DNA from: Brooklawnia cerclae | Lineage (GTDB): Bacteria > Actinomycetota > Actinomycetes > Propionibacteriales > Propionibacteriaceae | Assembly: GCF_011758645.1 (NCBI RefSeq) | Contig: NZ_JAAMOZ010000001.1 | Coordinates: forward strand, 1,612,001-1,676,000 | DNA: 64,000 nucleotides | Direction: 5' to 3' | Shown here: positions 1-9,607 of the stretch, in pieces | How the letters are laid out: the number at the start of each line of letters is the position of its first letter | How positions within the stretch are numbered: the first letter of the stretch is position 1 | The notes under the pieces: model-generated | Told to the model about the DNA's origin: nothing | Seen by the model: only the letters and a program-made list of their open reading frames with translations | The model's database searches: none | Position numbers and translations under genes: made by a program

Positions 1-552
1 GAGTTCGTGCCGCGGCAGATGCTGTCGTGGGCAGGACGCTCCACCCCGGGGTGGTTCCTGTTCCCTCACACCCTCGACATGGCCATGTGGTTGTCCGGGG
101 CACGGCCGGTGGAGGCCTACGCACGCGGCGTCCGCAAGGTGCTCGCCCCCGACGGCATCGACACCTGGGACCGGATCTCCGCGACGATCCTCATGTCGGA
201 CGATTCGATCGTCACCCTCGACTCGGGTTGGGTCCTCCCGGAATCCAGGCCCGCGGTCTTCCAGTTCCACTACGAGGTCGAGGCCAAGGGCGCCCTCTAC
301 GACATCACGATCGACGATTCCGGCATCACCCACTACAGCGCCGACCGCGCCTCGTACGTGGGCACCCCGGACACCGATTCACGGGGCCGCCTCGTGGGGG
401 CGCACATCGACATGATCCGGGACTTCATCGACCTGTGCGACGGACAGGACGTGGAGACTCCCGATATCGAGCAGGGCTACGAGGTGACGATGGCCATCGC
501 GGCCATCCACGAGTCCCTGCGCACCAATGCCAACGTCAGAATCCGCTACTGA
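1..552 (+). CDS. Gfo/Idh/MocA-family oxidoreductase, C-terminal part (5' truncated by window)
   Basis: The reading frame is open from base 1 and ends at a TGA at 550-552, so the N-terminal NAD(P)-binding domain lies outside the window. What is visible is the C-terminal substrate domain of a Gfo/Idh/MocA dehydrogenase: an HTLDMAMWLSG segment matches the family's G-x-H-x-x-D-x-x-x-W-L catalytic/structural motif, and the protein ends with the usual MAIAAIHESLRT helix. Members oxidise sugars, inositols or amino sugars with NAD(P). The gene stops 18 bp before an ABC-transporter binding protein gene and is probably in the same operon, so it may act on the imported sugar. The substrate cannot be read from the sequence. 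Confidence 0.85.
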   Translation, partial: EFVPRQMLSWAGRSTPGWFLFPHTLDMAMWLSGARPVEAYARGVRKVLAPDGIDTWDRISATILMSDDSIVTLDSGWVLPESRPAVFQFHYEVEAKGALYDITIDDSGITHYSADRASYVGTPDTDSRGRLVGAHIDMIRDFIDLCDGQDVETPDIEQGYEVTMAIAAIHESLRTNANVRIRY

Positions 553-570
553 CGAGGAAGGATCACAACA

Positions 571-1911
571 ATGGGTGCATTCGACAACCGTATTTCGCGC
601 CGTTTCATGCTCCAGGCGGGAGGTGTCGCGCTCGGCAGCTGGGCTCTCGCGGGCTGCGTCTCCCCCACTGCCGGCGACTCCGAGGCCTCGGGCTCAGCGG
701 CGAGCTCGCCGCTGAAGCCCGACAGCGGGGATGTCACCGGTGAGCTCACGATCCTGGACGACAACACCAACCTGGTCTTCCAGGACGGCTTGATCGACGT
801 TTTCCAGGAACAGACCGGCATCACCGTCAAGACTTATGAGATGGGTAACTTCAACGACCTGCACGACCGGTTCGCGACACTGTTCGCCGCCCAGGACAGC
901 TCGTTCGACATCATCATGACCTGGGCCGGATGGTCTGCCGAGTTCGGCAAGGCCGGATGGCTGCAGGAACTCGACTCCAGCGCGCTGCCCTCCGATCTCA
1001 TCAGGCCCGCCCTCGACGCGGTCAGCTGGGACAGCAAGGTCTACGGGATGCCCAAGTTCGCCTCCGTGCAGACCATGTTCTGGAACAAGGAGCACTTCTC
1101 CGCCGCCGGGCTCGACCCCGACACGGTGCCGGAGAACTGGGACGACTTCGTCGCCGCGGCGAAGGCCTGTACGACGGCCGACCACTACGGATACTGCTGC
1201 GACATGGGCAACCCGGCGGGCGCCTACCAGAACTACCTGCGTGCGCTCCTGCTGGCCGGCGGCGAGCTCTACGACGCCGACTGGAACCCGCAGCTCAACT
1301 CGGAGGCGGGCATCGAGGGCCTCACGAAGATGGTCGAGCTCCTCAACCTCCACAAGGCGATGGATCCCGCGTCCCTGCAGATCACCAACGCCTCTGATCT
1401 CAACGACGTCTTCGCCCAGGGCAACACGTCCATCGTGTTCAACTGGCCCTTCCAGTGGGCGGCCGCCACCAAGGACGGCGCGAAGACGACCGCTGCGACC
1501 ACGGGCAACGGCCTCATCCCGGGCATCAACGTGCGCTCGGCATCCATCGACGGCTCGGAGGGCTACGCCATCAACGTGAACTCCCCGAACAAGCAGGCGG
1601 CGCTGAAGTGGCTGCAGTTCGCGTCCAGCGCGACCGCTCAGGCACAGATCGTCGGCCAGGAGGGCTGGTTCCCCGTGTCCCAGACCACCCTCGACGACCC
1701 CGCCACCGCCGAGGCACTGCCCGTCGTCACGACGTACAAGCAGAGCACGGACTACGTCACCAAGCGCTACGGCACCCCGTGGTCGAGCGAGCTCGACCAG
1801 CTGCTGTCGGTGCAGGTCAACCAGGCGATGAACCAGCAGATCACGCCTGAGGAGGCGCTGAACAACGCCCAGGAGGAGCTGAAGCCCATCGTCGAGAGGT
1901 ACATGGCATGA
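571..1911 (+). CDS. Carbohydrate ABC transporter substrate-binding lipoprotein
   Basis: 446 residues. The N-terminus has twin arginines (SRRFML, R10-R11), a hydrophobic stretch and a lipobox LAGC with Cys29, so it is an exported lipoprotein, possibly Tat-dependent. The rest is a family-1 solute-binding protein (MalE/UgpB type): conserved elements include DIIMTWAGW, GMPKFASVQTMFWNKE and the GEGY-like SEGYAINV near the C-terminus. A strong ribosome-binding site (AGGAAGGA) lies about 8 bases before the ATG. The 3' end overlaps the first permease by 4 bases (ATGA), showing translational coupling. The neighbours (two permeases, an ATPase, an epimerase and a DeoR regulator) make a sugar or sugar-derivative the likely ligand. 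Size is normal for the family. Confidence 0.92.
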   Translation: MGAFDNRISRRFMLQAGGVALGSWALAGCVSPTAGDSEASGSAASSPLKPDSGDVTGELTILDDNTNLVFQDGLIDVFQEQTGITVKTYEMGNFNDLHDRFATLFAAQDSSFDIIMTWAGWSAEFGKAGWLQELDSSALPSDLIRPALDAVSWDSKVYGMPKFASVQTMFWNKEHFSAAGLDPDTVPENWDDFVAAAKACTTADHYGYCCDMGNPAGAYQNYLRALLLAGGELYDADWNPQLNSEAGIEGLTKMVELLNLHKAMDPASLQITNASDLNDVFAQGNTSIVFNWPFQWAAATKDGAKTTAATTGNGLIPGINVRSASIDGSEGYAINVNSPNKQAALKWLQFASSATAQAQIVGQEGWFPVSQTTLDDPATAEALPVVTTYKQSTDYVTKRYGTPWSSELDQLLSVQVNQAMNQQITPEEALNNAQEELKPIVERYMA

Positions 1912-2816
1912 CGCGAGCTCGCGTCTCGGTCGGGGAGAGGCAGGATCGCCGGTTCGCGATCGCTGCCTCTGCCCCGGCTGTCCTGACCATCTGTGCGCTG
2001 TTCATCTACCCGATGGTCTACGCGGTCGTGCTGTCGCTGTACCACCTGAACGACAAGCTGCCCGCGCAGACGCGTTTCGTCGGGCTCGGCAACTACGCTC
2101 AGCTCCTGGGCGACCAGGACTTCATCCATGCCCTCGGACGCACCGCGACCTTCTGTGTGTTCACGGTGTTCGGCGGTGTGGCGCTCGCCATCGGCATCGC
2201 GGTGCTGCTCAACGTCAAGTTCCGCGGACGCACGATCACGCGCGTCCTGCTGCTCGTGCCGTGGGCGGTGCCCCCGGTGGTCAACGGCATCATGTGGAAG
2301 CTGATCTTCGACGGCTCGTACGGCGTCGCCAACGAGGTGCTCATGGCGGTCGGGCTGACCGACACGCGCATCCAGTGGCTGGCAACCCCGAAACTCGCGC
2401 TGGCCGTGCTGATCTTCGCCGAGTTGTGGAAGCTGACGCCTTTCCTCGCGCTGATGGCCCTGGCGTCCATCCAGTCGATTCCCTCGAACGTCTACCGGGC
2501 CGCCATGATCGACGGCGCGAACGCCTGGCAGAGGTTCTGGCGCGTCACGCTGCCCAACATGCGCGGAACAGTGATGTTCCTGCTCATCGTCCAGTCGATG
2601 TGGTCGATCAAGGTCTTCGACAGCATCTACGTGCTGACCGGTGGCACGGGCGGCCCGGCGGAGGCCACGACGACGATCAACTTCCTCGCCTACCTGACGA
2701 CCTTCAGCTACCTCGACCGCGGCTACGGCGCGGCGATGTCCATCGCGATCATGGTCATCGTGTGCCTGGTGGCCGTCTTCTGGGTGCTCCTGCTCGGCCG
2801 TCGGAAGGATGCCTGA
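1908..2816 (+). CDS. Carbohydrate ABC transporter permease, MalF/UgpA type
   Basis: 302 residues with about six predicted membrane segments, the first at roughly residues 20-45. The permease (EAA) loop is visible near residues 193-212 as YRAAMIDGANAWQRFWRVTL, which contacts the ATPase. It is one half of the membrane channel for the upstream binding protein. The start ATG overlaps the previous stop codon (ATGA). The next permease begins 1 base after this stop or slightly inside it. Nothing unusual is seen; the substrate is unknown. Confidence 0.92.
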   Translation: MTRARVSVGERQDRRFAIAASAPAVLTICALFIYPMVYAVVLSLYHLNDKLPAQTRFVGLGNYAQLLGDQDFIHALGRTATFCVFTVFGGVALAIGIAVLLNVKFRGRTITRVLLLVPWAVPPVVNGIMWKLIFDGSYGVANEVLMAVGLTDTRIQWLATPKLALAVLIFAELWKLTPFLALMALASIQSIPSNVYRAAMIDGANAWQRFWRVTLPNMRGTVMFLLIVQSMWSIKVFDSIYVLTGGTGGPAEATTTINFLAYLTTFSYLDRGYGAAMSIAIMVIVCLVAVFWVLLLGRRKDA

Positions 2817-2817
2817 C

Positions 2818-3654
2818 ATGGACGGAATCCACAAGAACCATGCGCTCACGGTCGTCCAGCGCGTGCTCGTGGTGCTCCTGGTGATCTACCTCATCCTGCC
2901 CTTCGCATGGATGGTCGTGTACAGCATCTACCCGTCGCAGAACCTGCGATCCACCCCGATGGACTTCTCGCTGTCCGACATCACACTGTCCAGCTACGTG
3001 AGCCTGCTCGGTGACCAGAGTTTCATCGTCGCGATGCGCAACTCGTTGATCATCGCCTTGTCGACCACGGTCATCTGCATGATCCTGGGGTCGCTGTGCG
3101 CGTACGTGCTGGCCAGATTCCGCTTCAAGGGCAGTCAGACGCTGCTGCTGGCGATGATGACCGTACAGGCCATCCCGGCCATCGTGCTCGCCGTCCCTCT
3201 GTTCGTCCTCCTGCGGGGCGTGGGGCTGTTCGACACCCAACTGGGCCTCATCCTCACCTACACGGCGTTCATTCTTCCCCTGGTGATCTGGATGATGGTC
3301 TCCTTCTTCGAGTCGATCCCGGTGAATCTGGAGAAAGCGGCCCGGATCGACGGCTGCAGTCGCCTCGACATCCTCCGGAAGGTCGTGATCCCGCTGTCGG
3401 GGCCGGGCTTCGCGGCGACCGCCATCTTCGCCTTCATCACGGCGTGGAGCGACTTCTTCCTGGCCAAGGTGCTGACCGGCACCAACACGTTGACGCTGCC
3501 CGTGAAGACGGCGTCGTTCCAGGGACTGTTCGCAATGGACTACACCTCGGCAGCAACAGCAGGCGTCATCACGGCGTTGCCCGTCCTCATCCTCGCGCTG
3601 GTCGCCCAGCGGTGGATCGTTCAGGGCATCACCGAGGGCGCGGTGAAGGGATGA
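2818..3654 (+). CDS. Carbohydrate ABC transporter permease, MalG/UgpE type
   Basis: 278 residues, six membrane segments, with the EAA loop at LEKAARIDGCSRLDILRKVV followed by the usual P-L-S-x-P-G. It is the partner permease of the preceding gene. I chose the ATG at 2818 because GGAAGG at about 2801-2806 lies a good distance upstream; an in-frame ATG at 2809 inside the previous stop is the alternative and would add MPD. The gene ends 1 base before the ATPase gene. The paired-permease order (MalF type, then MalG type) is the standard one for this transporter class. Confidence 0.92.
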   Translation: MDGIHKNHALTVVQRVLVVLLVIYLILPFAWMVVYSIYPSQNLRSTPMDFSLSDITLSSYVSLLGDQSFIVAMRNSLIIALSTTVICMILGSLCAYVLARFRFKGSQTLLLAMMTVQAIPAIVLAVPLFVLLRGVGLFDTQLGLILTYTAFILPLVIWMMVSFFESIPVNLEKAARIDGCSRLDILRKVVIPLSGPGFAATAIFAFITAWSDFFLAKVLTGTNTLTLPVKTASFQGLFAMDYTSAATAGVITALPVLILALVAQRWIVQGITEGAVKG

Positions 3655-3655
3655 C

Positions 3656-4735
3656 ATGGCTGAAATCAAACTGACCAACGTGGGCAAGAAGTACCCGGGC
3701 AAGAACGCCGACTACGCGGTGCAGGGCATCTCGTACACCGTTCTCGACAAGCAGTTCGTGTCGCTGCTCGGGCCTTCCGGCTGCGGGAAGTCCACGACCC
3801 TCAACATGATCGCGGGCCTCGAATCCGTGACCGAGGGAACGATCGAGATCGACGGCGTCCGGGTGGAATCACTCGAACCCCACAAGCGTGATCTCGCCTT
3901 CGTCTTCCAGGACTACGCGCTCTATCCGCACCTGAGCGTGTACGACAACATCGCCTTCGGGCTGCGCATGCGCAAGATGCCCAAGAAGGAGATCGACGCC
4001 CGCGTCAAGGAGTCTGCCGAGAAGCTCGAACTGTTACCGCTGCTCGCCAAGAAGCCCCGGGCACTGTCCGGTGGGCAGCGCCAGCGTGTGGCCCTCGCCC
4101 GCGCGATCGCGCGGCGTCCCGGCGTCCTGCTGTTCGACGAGCCCCTGTCGAACCTCGACGCCCTGCTGCGGGAGAAGACCCGCTCCGAACTCCGTATCCT
4201 GCACAACGACATCGGCGCGACGAGCATCTACGTCACGCACGATCAGGAAGAGGCGATGTCGCTGTCCGACAAGATCGCGGTGATGAGCCGAGGACACCTG
4301 GAGCAGTACGGCAGCCCGGACGAGATCTACAACACCCCTGCCACCGAGTTCGTGGCCGGCTTCGTCGGCAAACCCCGCATGAACCTGTTCACGGCGGTGC
4401 CCGCGGGGCCCGGGGCGTTCACCTTGGAGGGATCGCCGTTCGTCGTGGACGGCGTGTCCGTGCGGTCGGACCAGCCCGTACGCATCGGGTTGCGACCCAG
4501 CGAATGCGGCGTCCGGCCCGCGGGCTCCGACGATGCCGACGGCACTGTCGTCGTGGTGGAGCCGCTGGGCAGCCACACCGACGTGATCGTCGACATCGCG
4601 GGATATCACTTCGTGGTCCGGGTCACGGGCTTCGCTGACCTGCAGGTCGGGCAGCCGGTGCGCGTGGTCACGGCGGGTGCGGTGCGCCACGTCTTCGATG
4701 CCACGACCGGGCTGCGATTGAACGCGGACGACTGA
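3656..4735 (+). CDS. Sugar ABC transporter ATP-binding protein, MsmK/UgpC type
   Basis: 359 residues. Walker A is GPSGCGKST (39-47), followed by a Q-loop (FVFQDYALYPHL), an LSGGQRQRVALARA signature, Walker B (VLLFDEPLSNLDA) and an H-loop (YVTHDQEEAMSL). About 120 C-terminal residues form the TOBE/OB regulatory domain typical of MalK, MsmK and UgpC proteins. It energises the two permeases upstream. Having the ATPase inside the operon is notable because many Gram-positive sugar importers of this type rely on a shared ATPase encoded elsewhere. Length and motifs are normal. Confidence 0.94.
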   Translation: MAEIKLTNVGKKYPGKNADYAVQGISYTVLDKQFVSLLGPSGCGKSTTLNMIAGLESVTEGTIEIDGVRVESLEPHKRDLAFVFQDYALYPHLSVYDNIAFGLRMRKMPKKEIDARVKESAEKLELLPLLAKKPRALSGGQRQRVALARAIARRPGVLLFDEPLSNLDALLREKTRSELRILHNDIGATSIYVTHDQEEAMSLSDKIAVMSRGHLEQYGSPDEIYNTPATEFVAGFVGKPRMNLFTAVPAGPGAFTLEGSPFVVDGVSVRSDQPVRIGLRPSECGVRPAGSDDADGTVVVVEPLGSHTDVIVDIAGYHFVVRVTGFADLQVGQPVRVVTAGAVRHVFDATTGLRLNADD

Positions 4736-4754
4736 CCGAGCGACAGGAGCGAAC

Positions 4755-5744
4755 GTGAGAGTGCTCATCACCGGCGGAGCCGGTTACATCGGGAGCACGG
4801 TGGCCTCCGCATGCCTCGACGCGGGTCATGAGGTCGTCGTCATCGACGACCTGTCGGCGGGACGCGCGGAGTTCGTCCGCGACCGCGTGTTCTACCGCGG
4901 CGACATCGGGGACGAGGAACTGCTCGACCGCGTCCTCGGCGAGCAGGCGATAGACGCCGTCGTGCATTGCGCGGCAAGGATCGTGGTGCCCGACTCCGTG
5001 GCCCATCCGCTGGAGTACTACGGCAACAACGTGGGCAAGACCCTCACGCTGCTCGGCGCGCTGGATCGTCACCACGTCACGAGGCTGCTGTTCAGTTCGT
5101 CGGCCTCGATATACGGCCCGGACGACGATTTTCAGGTGGACGAGGACTCCCCCGTCCAGCCCGGGAGCCCGTATGCCCGCACCAAGCTCATGACCGAGAT
5201 GATCCTCGCCGACGTGGCGGCGGCCTGTGACCTGCGCGTGATCAGCCTGCGGTACTTCAACCCGATCGGCACCGATCCGCGGCTGCGGACCGGCCAGCAG
5301 ATCGAGCGGCCCACCCACGTACTCGGCAGGCTCATCGAAGCGTGGCAGACCGGGTCGACCTTCACCGTCACCGGGATGGACTGGCCGACGCGCGACGGCT
5401 CGGGCATCAGGGACTTCATCCATGTGTGGGATCTCGCCCGCGCCCATGTGGCTGCCCTCGAACGGTTCGACGCCGTGACGTCGGTGACACCTCACCAGGC
5501 GATCAACATCGGTACAGGCCGTGGGGTCACGGTGCGCGAGTTGCTGGCCGCGTTCGAGGAGGCCACCGGCGAACCGCTGCGCACGGTCGACGGACCTCCT
5601 CGGCCCGGTGACGTGTGCGGCGTGTACACGCGATCCGCCAAGGCCGAGAGGCTGCTGGGATGGACCGCCGCGCTTAGCGAGGCCGACGCGATCCGTGACG
5701 CCCTCGCGTGGCTGCCGAGACGCAAGGAACTGCTGGGGTACTGA
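4755..5744 (+). CDS. galE: NAD-dependent sugar epimerase, UDP-glucose 4-epimerase (GalE) type
   Basis: 329 residues, short-chain dehydrogenase/epimerase fold. The N-terminal GGAGYIGS loop binds NAD; the catalytic S-S-S-A-S segment and Y140-x-x-x-K144 (YARTK) are intact, followed by LRYFNPIGTDP, which is typical of GalE. The start is GTG at 4755 with AGGAG six bases upstream. The gene lies in the sugar-import operon, 19 bp after the ATPase, so it probably processes a galactose-containing or related nucleotide sugar; an epimerase with another substrate is possible. Its stop overlaps the start of the DeoR regulator (TGATG). Confidence 0.85.
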   Translation: MRVLITGGAGYIGSTVASACLDAGHEVVVIDDLSAGRAEFVRDRVFYRGDIGDEELLDRVLGEQAIDAVVHCAARIVVPDSVAHPLEYYGNNVGKTLTLLGALDRHHVTRLLFSSSASIYGPDDDFQVDEDSPVQPGSPYARTKLMTEMILADVAAACDLRVISLRYFNPIGTDPRLRTGQQIERPTHVLGRLIEAWQTGSTFTVTGMDWPTRDGSGIRDFIHVWDLARAHVAALERFDAVTSVTPHQAINIGTGRGVTVRELLAAFEEATGEPLRTVDGPPRPGDVCGVYTRSAKAERLLGWTAALSEADAIRDALAWLPRRKELLGY

Positions 5745-6586
5745 TGTCGTCCGTGCACGGGCCCTCGATCGCCCAGTCCCGGCGCCAGGACAGGCTGCTG
5801 CGTCTCCTCGACGCGATCAACCAGTCCGGGTACATCGCGGTCCAGGAACTGGCCGACCAGATGCAGGCGTCCACGGCCACGATCAGACGAGACATCGCCG
5901 CGCTGGCCGACCAGGGGCTGGCCGTGCGGACGCGCGGCGGTGTGCAGAGCACCAGTCAGGGAAACTCGGTGCCGCTGGAACTCAGGGCCGCCGTGCACTG
6001 GATCGAGAAACAGGCCATCGGGGAGGCTGCAGCCGCCCGCGTGCCGAGGGGGCCGTGCGCCGTGGCGCTCGCCGGGGGGACGACCGTGGCTGCCGTCCTC
6101 ACCGCCCTGGGCTCCCGCTCCGACCTGACCATCGTGACGAACTCGATCGCCATCGCCCTGCGGGCAGCCGAGCAACGCCACAGGCGCGTCCTGCTCGCCG
6201 GCGGCATCGTCGACGCGCAGTCACTCGAACTCGTGGGTTCGCTCACCGAGTCGACGTTGCGTCAGTTGAACGTGCGCATCGCGTTCGTCGGATGCAACGG
6301 CATCCAGGCGAGCGCCGGTGTCACCGACCACGACGACATCGCGGCGCGCACGAGCCGGGTGCTGATGTCGCGTGCCGACGAGGTCGTGGTGGTGGCCGAC
6401 GGCTCCAAGGTCGGGCAGGTGGCCCTGGCGAAGTCGGCCGACACCGCCGGCATCGACGTGCTCATCACGGACTCGCGTGCCGACCCCACCGAGACGCTCC
6501 GGCTGTCCCATGCCGGCGTGCGTGTGATCGCGGTCGATCCCGTCCACAGAGCCATCCGGCGATCCCGTGCCGGAACCGCCGGCTGA
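5744..6586 (+). CDS. DeoR/GlpR-family transcriptional regulator
   Basis: 280 residues. The N-terminal winged helix-turn-helix includes RRQDRLLRLLDAI, VQELADQMQASTATIRRDIAAL and a TRGGV turn, the DeoR signature. The C-terminal sugar-phosphate-sensing domain has the conserved TNSIAIA, GG(I)VDAQSLELVG and VVVVADGSKVG blocks. The ATG at 5744 shares its A with the epimerase stop, so the gene is the last of the sugar operon. DeoR proteins usually repress their own operon and are released by a phosphorylated sugar intermediate; the operator is not visible because the operon promoter lies left of the window. An upstream in-frame start (5708) would overlap galE and is unlikely. Confidence 0.88.
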   Translation: MSSVHGPSIAQSRRQDRLLRLLDAINQSGYIAVQELADQMQASTATIRRDIAALADQGLAVRTRGGVQSTSQGNSVPLELRAAVHWIEKQAIGEAAAARVPRGPCAVALAGGTTVAAVLTALGSRSDLTIVTNSIAIALRAAEQRHRRVLLAGGIVDAQSLELVGSLTESTLRQLNVRIAFVGCNGIQASAGVTDHDDIAARTSRVLMSRADEVVVVADGSKVGQVALAKSADTAGIDVLITDSRADPTETLRLSHAGVRVIAVDPVHRAIRRSRAGTAG

Positions 6587-6648
6587 GATAGCCGGGAACC
6601 CCCGAGCGGAGCCGCCGGCACACGAGAGGGCGGGTCACACGGGTCAGA

Positions 6649-9528
6649 CTACGAAACCGGCGCAGGCTCGGCGTCCTGTTCGTAGGCCTCGATCGGCGGG
6701 CAGGTGCACACCAGATGACGGTCGCCCTGGGCGTTGTCGACCCGGGCGGACGCGGGCCAGTACTTGTCCGCGCCCCGGCCGGCGACCGGTCCCGCCTGGC
6801 GTCCCAGGGGATATGCCGCCTCCGACCTCGAGTACGGGTGCGTCCACAGGTCGGCGGTCACACGTGCCAGGGTGTGTGGTGCGTTCACCAGCGGGTTGTC
6901 GTCGGGAGCCCACCGATCACCGGCCTCCACCGTGTCGATCTCGTGCCGGATCGCCACCATGGCGTCGCAGAACCGGTCGAGCTCGTCGAGGTCCTCACTC
7001 TCGGTCGGCTCCACCATGAGGGTGCCCGGCACCGGGAAGCTCATGGTCGGGGCGTGGAAGCCGTAGTCGATGAGGCGCTTGGCGACGTCGTCGACGGACA
7101 GCCCCGCTCGCTTGAGGACGGGCCGCAGGTCGAGGATGCATTCATGTGCCACCAGCCCGTTGGCGCCGGTGTACAGCACCGGGAAGACGTCGCGGAGGCG
7201 GTGCGCCACGTAGTTGGCGTTGAGGAGCGCCACCTGGCTCGCCTCCCGCAGTCCCTGTGCACCCATCATCGCGATGTAGGCGTACGAGATCGGCAGGACG
7301 CCGGGCGATCCGAAGGGGGCGGCGGCGACCGTACCCCCGGGACGGGGATCACCCCCGACATCGACCAGCGGGTGGTCGGGCAGGAACGGCGCGAGGTGCT
7401 CCCGGACGGCCACCGGGCCCACACCTGGGCCGCCACCACCGTGCGGGACGGCGAAGGTCTTGTGCAGGTTCAGATGACTGACGTCGGCGCCGAACCGACC
7501 GGGCCTGGCCAGCCCGACCAGCGCGTTCATGTTCGCCCCGTCCACGTACACCTGGCCGCCGACCGCGTGGACGAGCCGGCACGCCTCGATGATGGTGTCT
7601 TCGAACACGCCGTGTGTGGACGGATAGGTGATCATGACGGCCGCCACCTTCGGCCCGTGCGTGGCGATCTTCGCCCGCAGGTCGTCCATGTCGATGGAGC
7701 CGTCGTCGGAGGCCTTCACGACGACCACCCGCATTCCGGCCAGTGCGGCCGAGGCGGCATTTGTCCCGTGCGCCGACGAGGGGATCAGGCAGACATCACG
7801 ATCCTGGTCGCCGCGGGACGCGTGGTAGCCCCTGATGGCCATCAATCCCGTGAACTCGCCCTGGCTGCCGGCGTTCGGCTGCAGGGTGATGCGGTCGTAG
7901 CCGCTGATCGCCACCAGCCACTCCCCCAGCTCGCCGATGAGCTCGCGGAAACCGGCCGCGTCCGCCTCGGGTACGAACGGATGCAGATCGGCGAAACCGG
8001 GCAGGACGATCGGTTCCAGCTCGGCGGCGGCGTTGAGCTTCATCGTGCAGCTGCCCAGCGGGATCATTCCGCGGTCGAGGGCGTAGTCGCGGCCGGCGAG
8101 CGTCGCAAGGTAGCGCATCATGCGGGTTTCCGAGTGATACGACGCGAACACCGGATGGGTGAGATAGGCGCTCGTGCGCGCGTCCGCGCCCCACTCGCCC
8201 CACTCGGCGTCCCGCGGGGGCTCGGCCCCCAGTGCGCGAGCGACCGTCGCCAGGTCGGAGTCGGTGACATCCTCGCCGACGCTGATGCCCACGTGCCCTG
8301 CGTCGACCCGGCGCAGGTGGACGCCACCAGCCCGCGCGGCCGCCACGGCGTCGTCCGCATCGACGCAGGGGACGAGCAGGGTGTCGAAGAACCGGTCGTG
8401 CTCCGGGACGAGCCCGGCTTCCGCGAGCGTGGCCGCCAGCCGCGCCGCCCGGTCGTGGATCTCCCCCGCGATCTGCCGCAGGCCGTCGGCACCGTGGTAG
8501 ATCGCGTAGGCGGCTGCCATGACGGCGAGCAGCACCTGCGCGGTGCAGATGTTGGAGGTGGCCTTCTCGCGCCGGATGTGCTGTTCGCGCGTCTGCAGCG
8601 CGAGCCGGAGCGCGGGTGCGCCGTCGGCGTCGACCGACAGGCCGACCAGACGGCCCGGCAGGCTGCGTTCGGTGCCCTGACGAGCGGCGATGTATCCCGC
8701 GTGCGGCCCACCGTAGAACAGGGGGACGCCGAATCTCTGCGTGCTGCCCACTGCGATGTCGGCGCCCCATTCGCCCGGTGGCACCACGGCCGCGAGCGCC
8801 AGCAGGTCGGCAGCCGCCACCACCTGGGCACCCGCCCCATGAGCGGCCTCGGCGAGCGCCGTCAACTCCGCGGTGGGCTGCAGCCGACCGTCGGTTCCCG
8901 GAGTCTGGACGACGACGCAGAACGCGCGCGCCAGATCGGGGCTGGCGGCCAGGTCGGCGTCCCCGATCACGACCTCGATGCCGAGCGCTCCCATGCGGGT
9001 ACGCAGCACCGCCAGCGACTGGGGAAGCAACTGCGGATCGACGAGCACGATCTCGCCCGAGCGGGAGAGCCTCCGCGCCATGGCCACGCCTTCGGCGACC
9101 GCGGTCGCCTCGTCCAGCAGGCTGGCACCCGCGATGGGCAGCCCAGTCAGGTCGGCGACCATCGTCTGGAAGTTGATGAGCATCTCGAGGCGGCCCTGGC
9201 TGATCTCGGGCTGGTAGGGCGTGTACGCCGTGTACCACGCCGGGTCCTCCAGGATGTTGCGGCGGATGACCGCGGGTGTGAGGGTGCCGTGGTAACCGAG
9301 TCCGATCATGGCACGCCCCGGGTTGTTGCGGGACGCCAACTCCCGTAGTCGTCGTCCGGCGTCGCGCTCGTCCAGTGCGGGTGGGAGTTCGGGGAGTCCG
9401 TCGGTGCGGATGTCCGCGGGCATCGCCAGGTCGACGAGCTGGTCGAGATCGGCCAGGCCCAGTTCATCGAGCATGCGTCGCTGCTGCGAGAGGCTGGGGC
9501 CGATGTGCCGCTGGGCGAATCCCGTCAC
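6649..9528 (-). CDS. gcvP: Glycine dehydrogenase (decarboxylating), P-protein of the glycine cleavage system
   Basis: 959 residues, the full length of the fused single-chain P-protein. It decarboxylates glycine with pyridoxal phosphate and passes the aminomethyl group to the lipoyl arm of GcvH. The PLP lysine sits in HLNLHKTFAVPHGGGGPG, and the family blocks RMMRYL and GSCTMKLNA are present. The start is GTG at 9528; the N-terminus FAQRHIGP matches other GcvP proteins. gcvH lies about 3 kb upstream on the same strand, with a MerR gene directly upstream, the order seen around mycobacterial gcvB. gcvT and the E3 component are not in the window. The 79-bp gap upstream is too short for a glycine riboswitch. 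Confidence 0.96.
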   Translation of the reverse strand: MTGFAQRHIGPSLSQQRRMLDELGLADLDQLVDLAMPADIRTDGLPELPPALDERDAGRRLRELASRNNPGRAMIGLGYHGTLTPAVIRRNILEDPAWYTAYTPYQPEISQGRLEMLINFQTMVADLTGLPIAGASLLDEATAVAEGVAMARRLSRSGEIVLVDPQLLPQSLAVLRTRMGALGIEVVIGDADLAASPDLARAFCVVVQTPGTDGRLQPTAELTALAEAAHGAGAQVVAAADLLALAAVVPPGEWGADIAVGSTQRFGVPLFYGGPHAGYIAARQGTERSLPGRLVGLSVDADGAPALRLALQTREQHIRREKATSNICTAQVLLAVMAAAYAIYHGADGLRQIAGEIHDRAARLAATLAEAGLVPEHDRFFDTLLVPCVDADDAVAAARAGGVHLRRVDAGHVGISVGEDVTDSDLATVARALGAEPPRDAEWGEWGADARTSAYLTHPVFASYHSETRMMRYLATLAGRDYALDRGMIPLGSCTMKLNAAAELEPIVLPGFADLHPFVPEADAAGFRELIGELGEWLVAISGYDRITLQPNAGSQGEFTGLMAIRGYHASRGDQDRDVCLIPSSAHGTNAASAALAGMRVVVVKASDDGSIDMDDLRAKIATHGPKVAAVMITYPSTHGVFEDTIIEACRLVHAVGGQVYVDGANMNALVGLARPGRFGADVSHLNLHKTFAVPHGGGGPGVGPVAVREHLAPFLPDHPLVDVGGDPRPGGTVAAAPFGSPGVLPISYAYIAMMGAQGLREASQVALLNANYVAHRLRDVFPVLYTGANGLVAHECILDLRPVLKRAGLSVDDVAKRLIDYGFHAPTMSFPVPGTLMVEPTESEDLDELDRFCDAMVAIRHEIDTVEAGDRWAPDDNPLVNAPHTLARVTADLWTHPYSRSEAAYPLGRQAGPVAGRGADKYWPASARVDNAQGDRHLVCTCPPIEAYEQDAEPAPVS

Positions 9529-9607
9529 CTGTCCACCACTTTCTGTAGGAGTGCAACGAGCAGCCTACAGCGGACGGAAGAAATCGCCCCGTAGCCGGAC
9601 CGGACCG

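Noticed and set aside
6715-9348. 877-residue + strand open frame opposite gcvP
   Set aside because: Antisense shadow of a GC-rich gene; its composition is Arg/Gly/His-rich with no domains, while gcvP on the - strand is conserved throughout.
9529-9607. Glycine riboswitch upstream of gcvP
   Set aside because: Only 79 bp separate gcvP from the MerR gene, and no tandem glycine aptamer pattern is visible.
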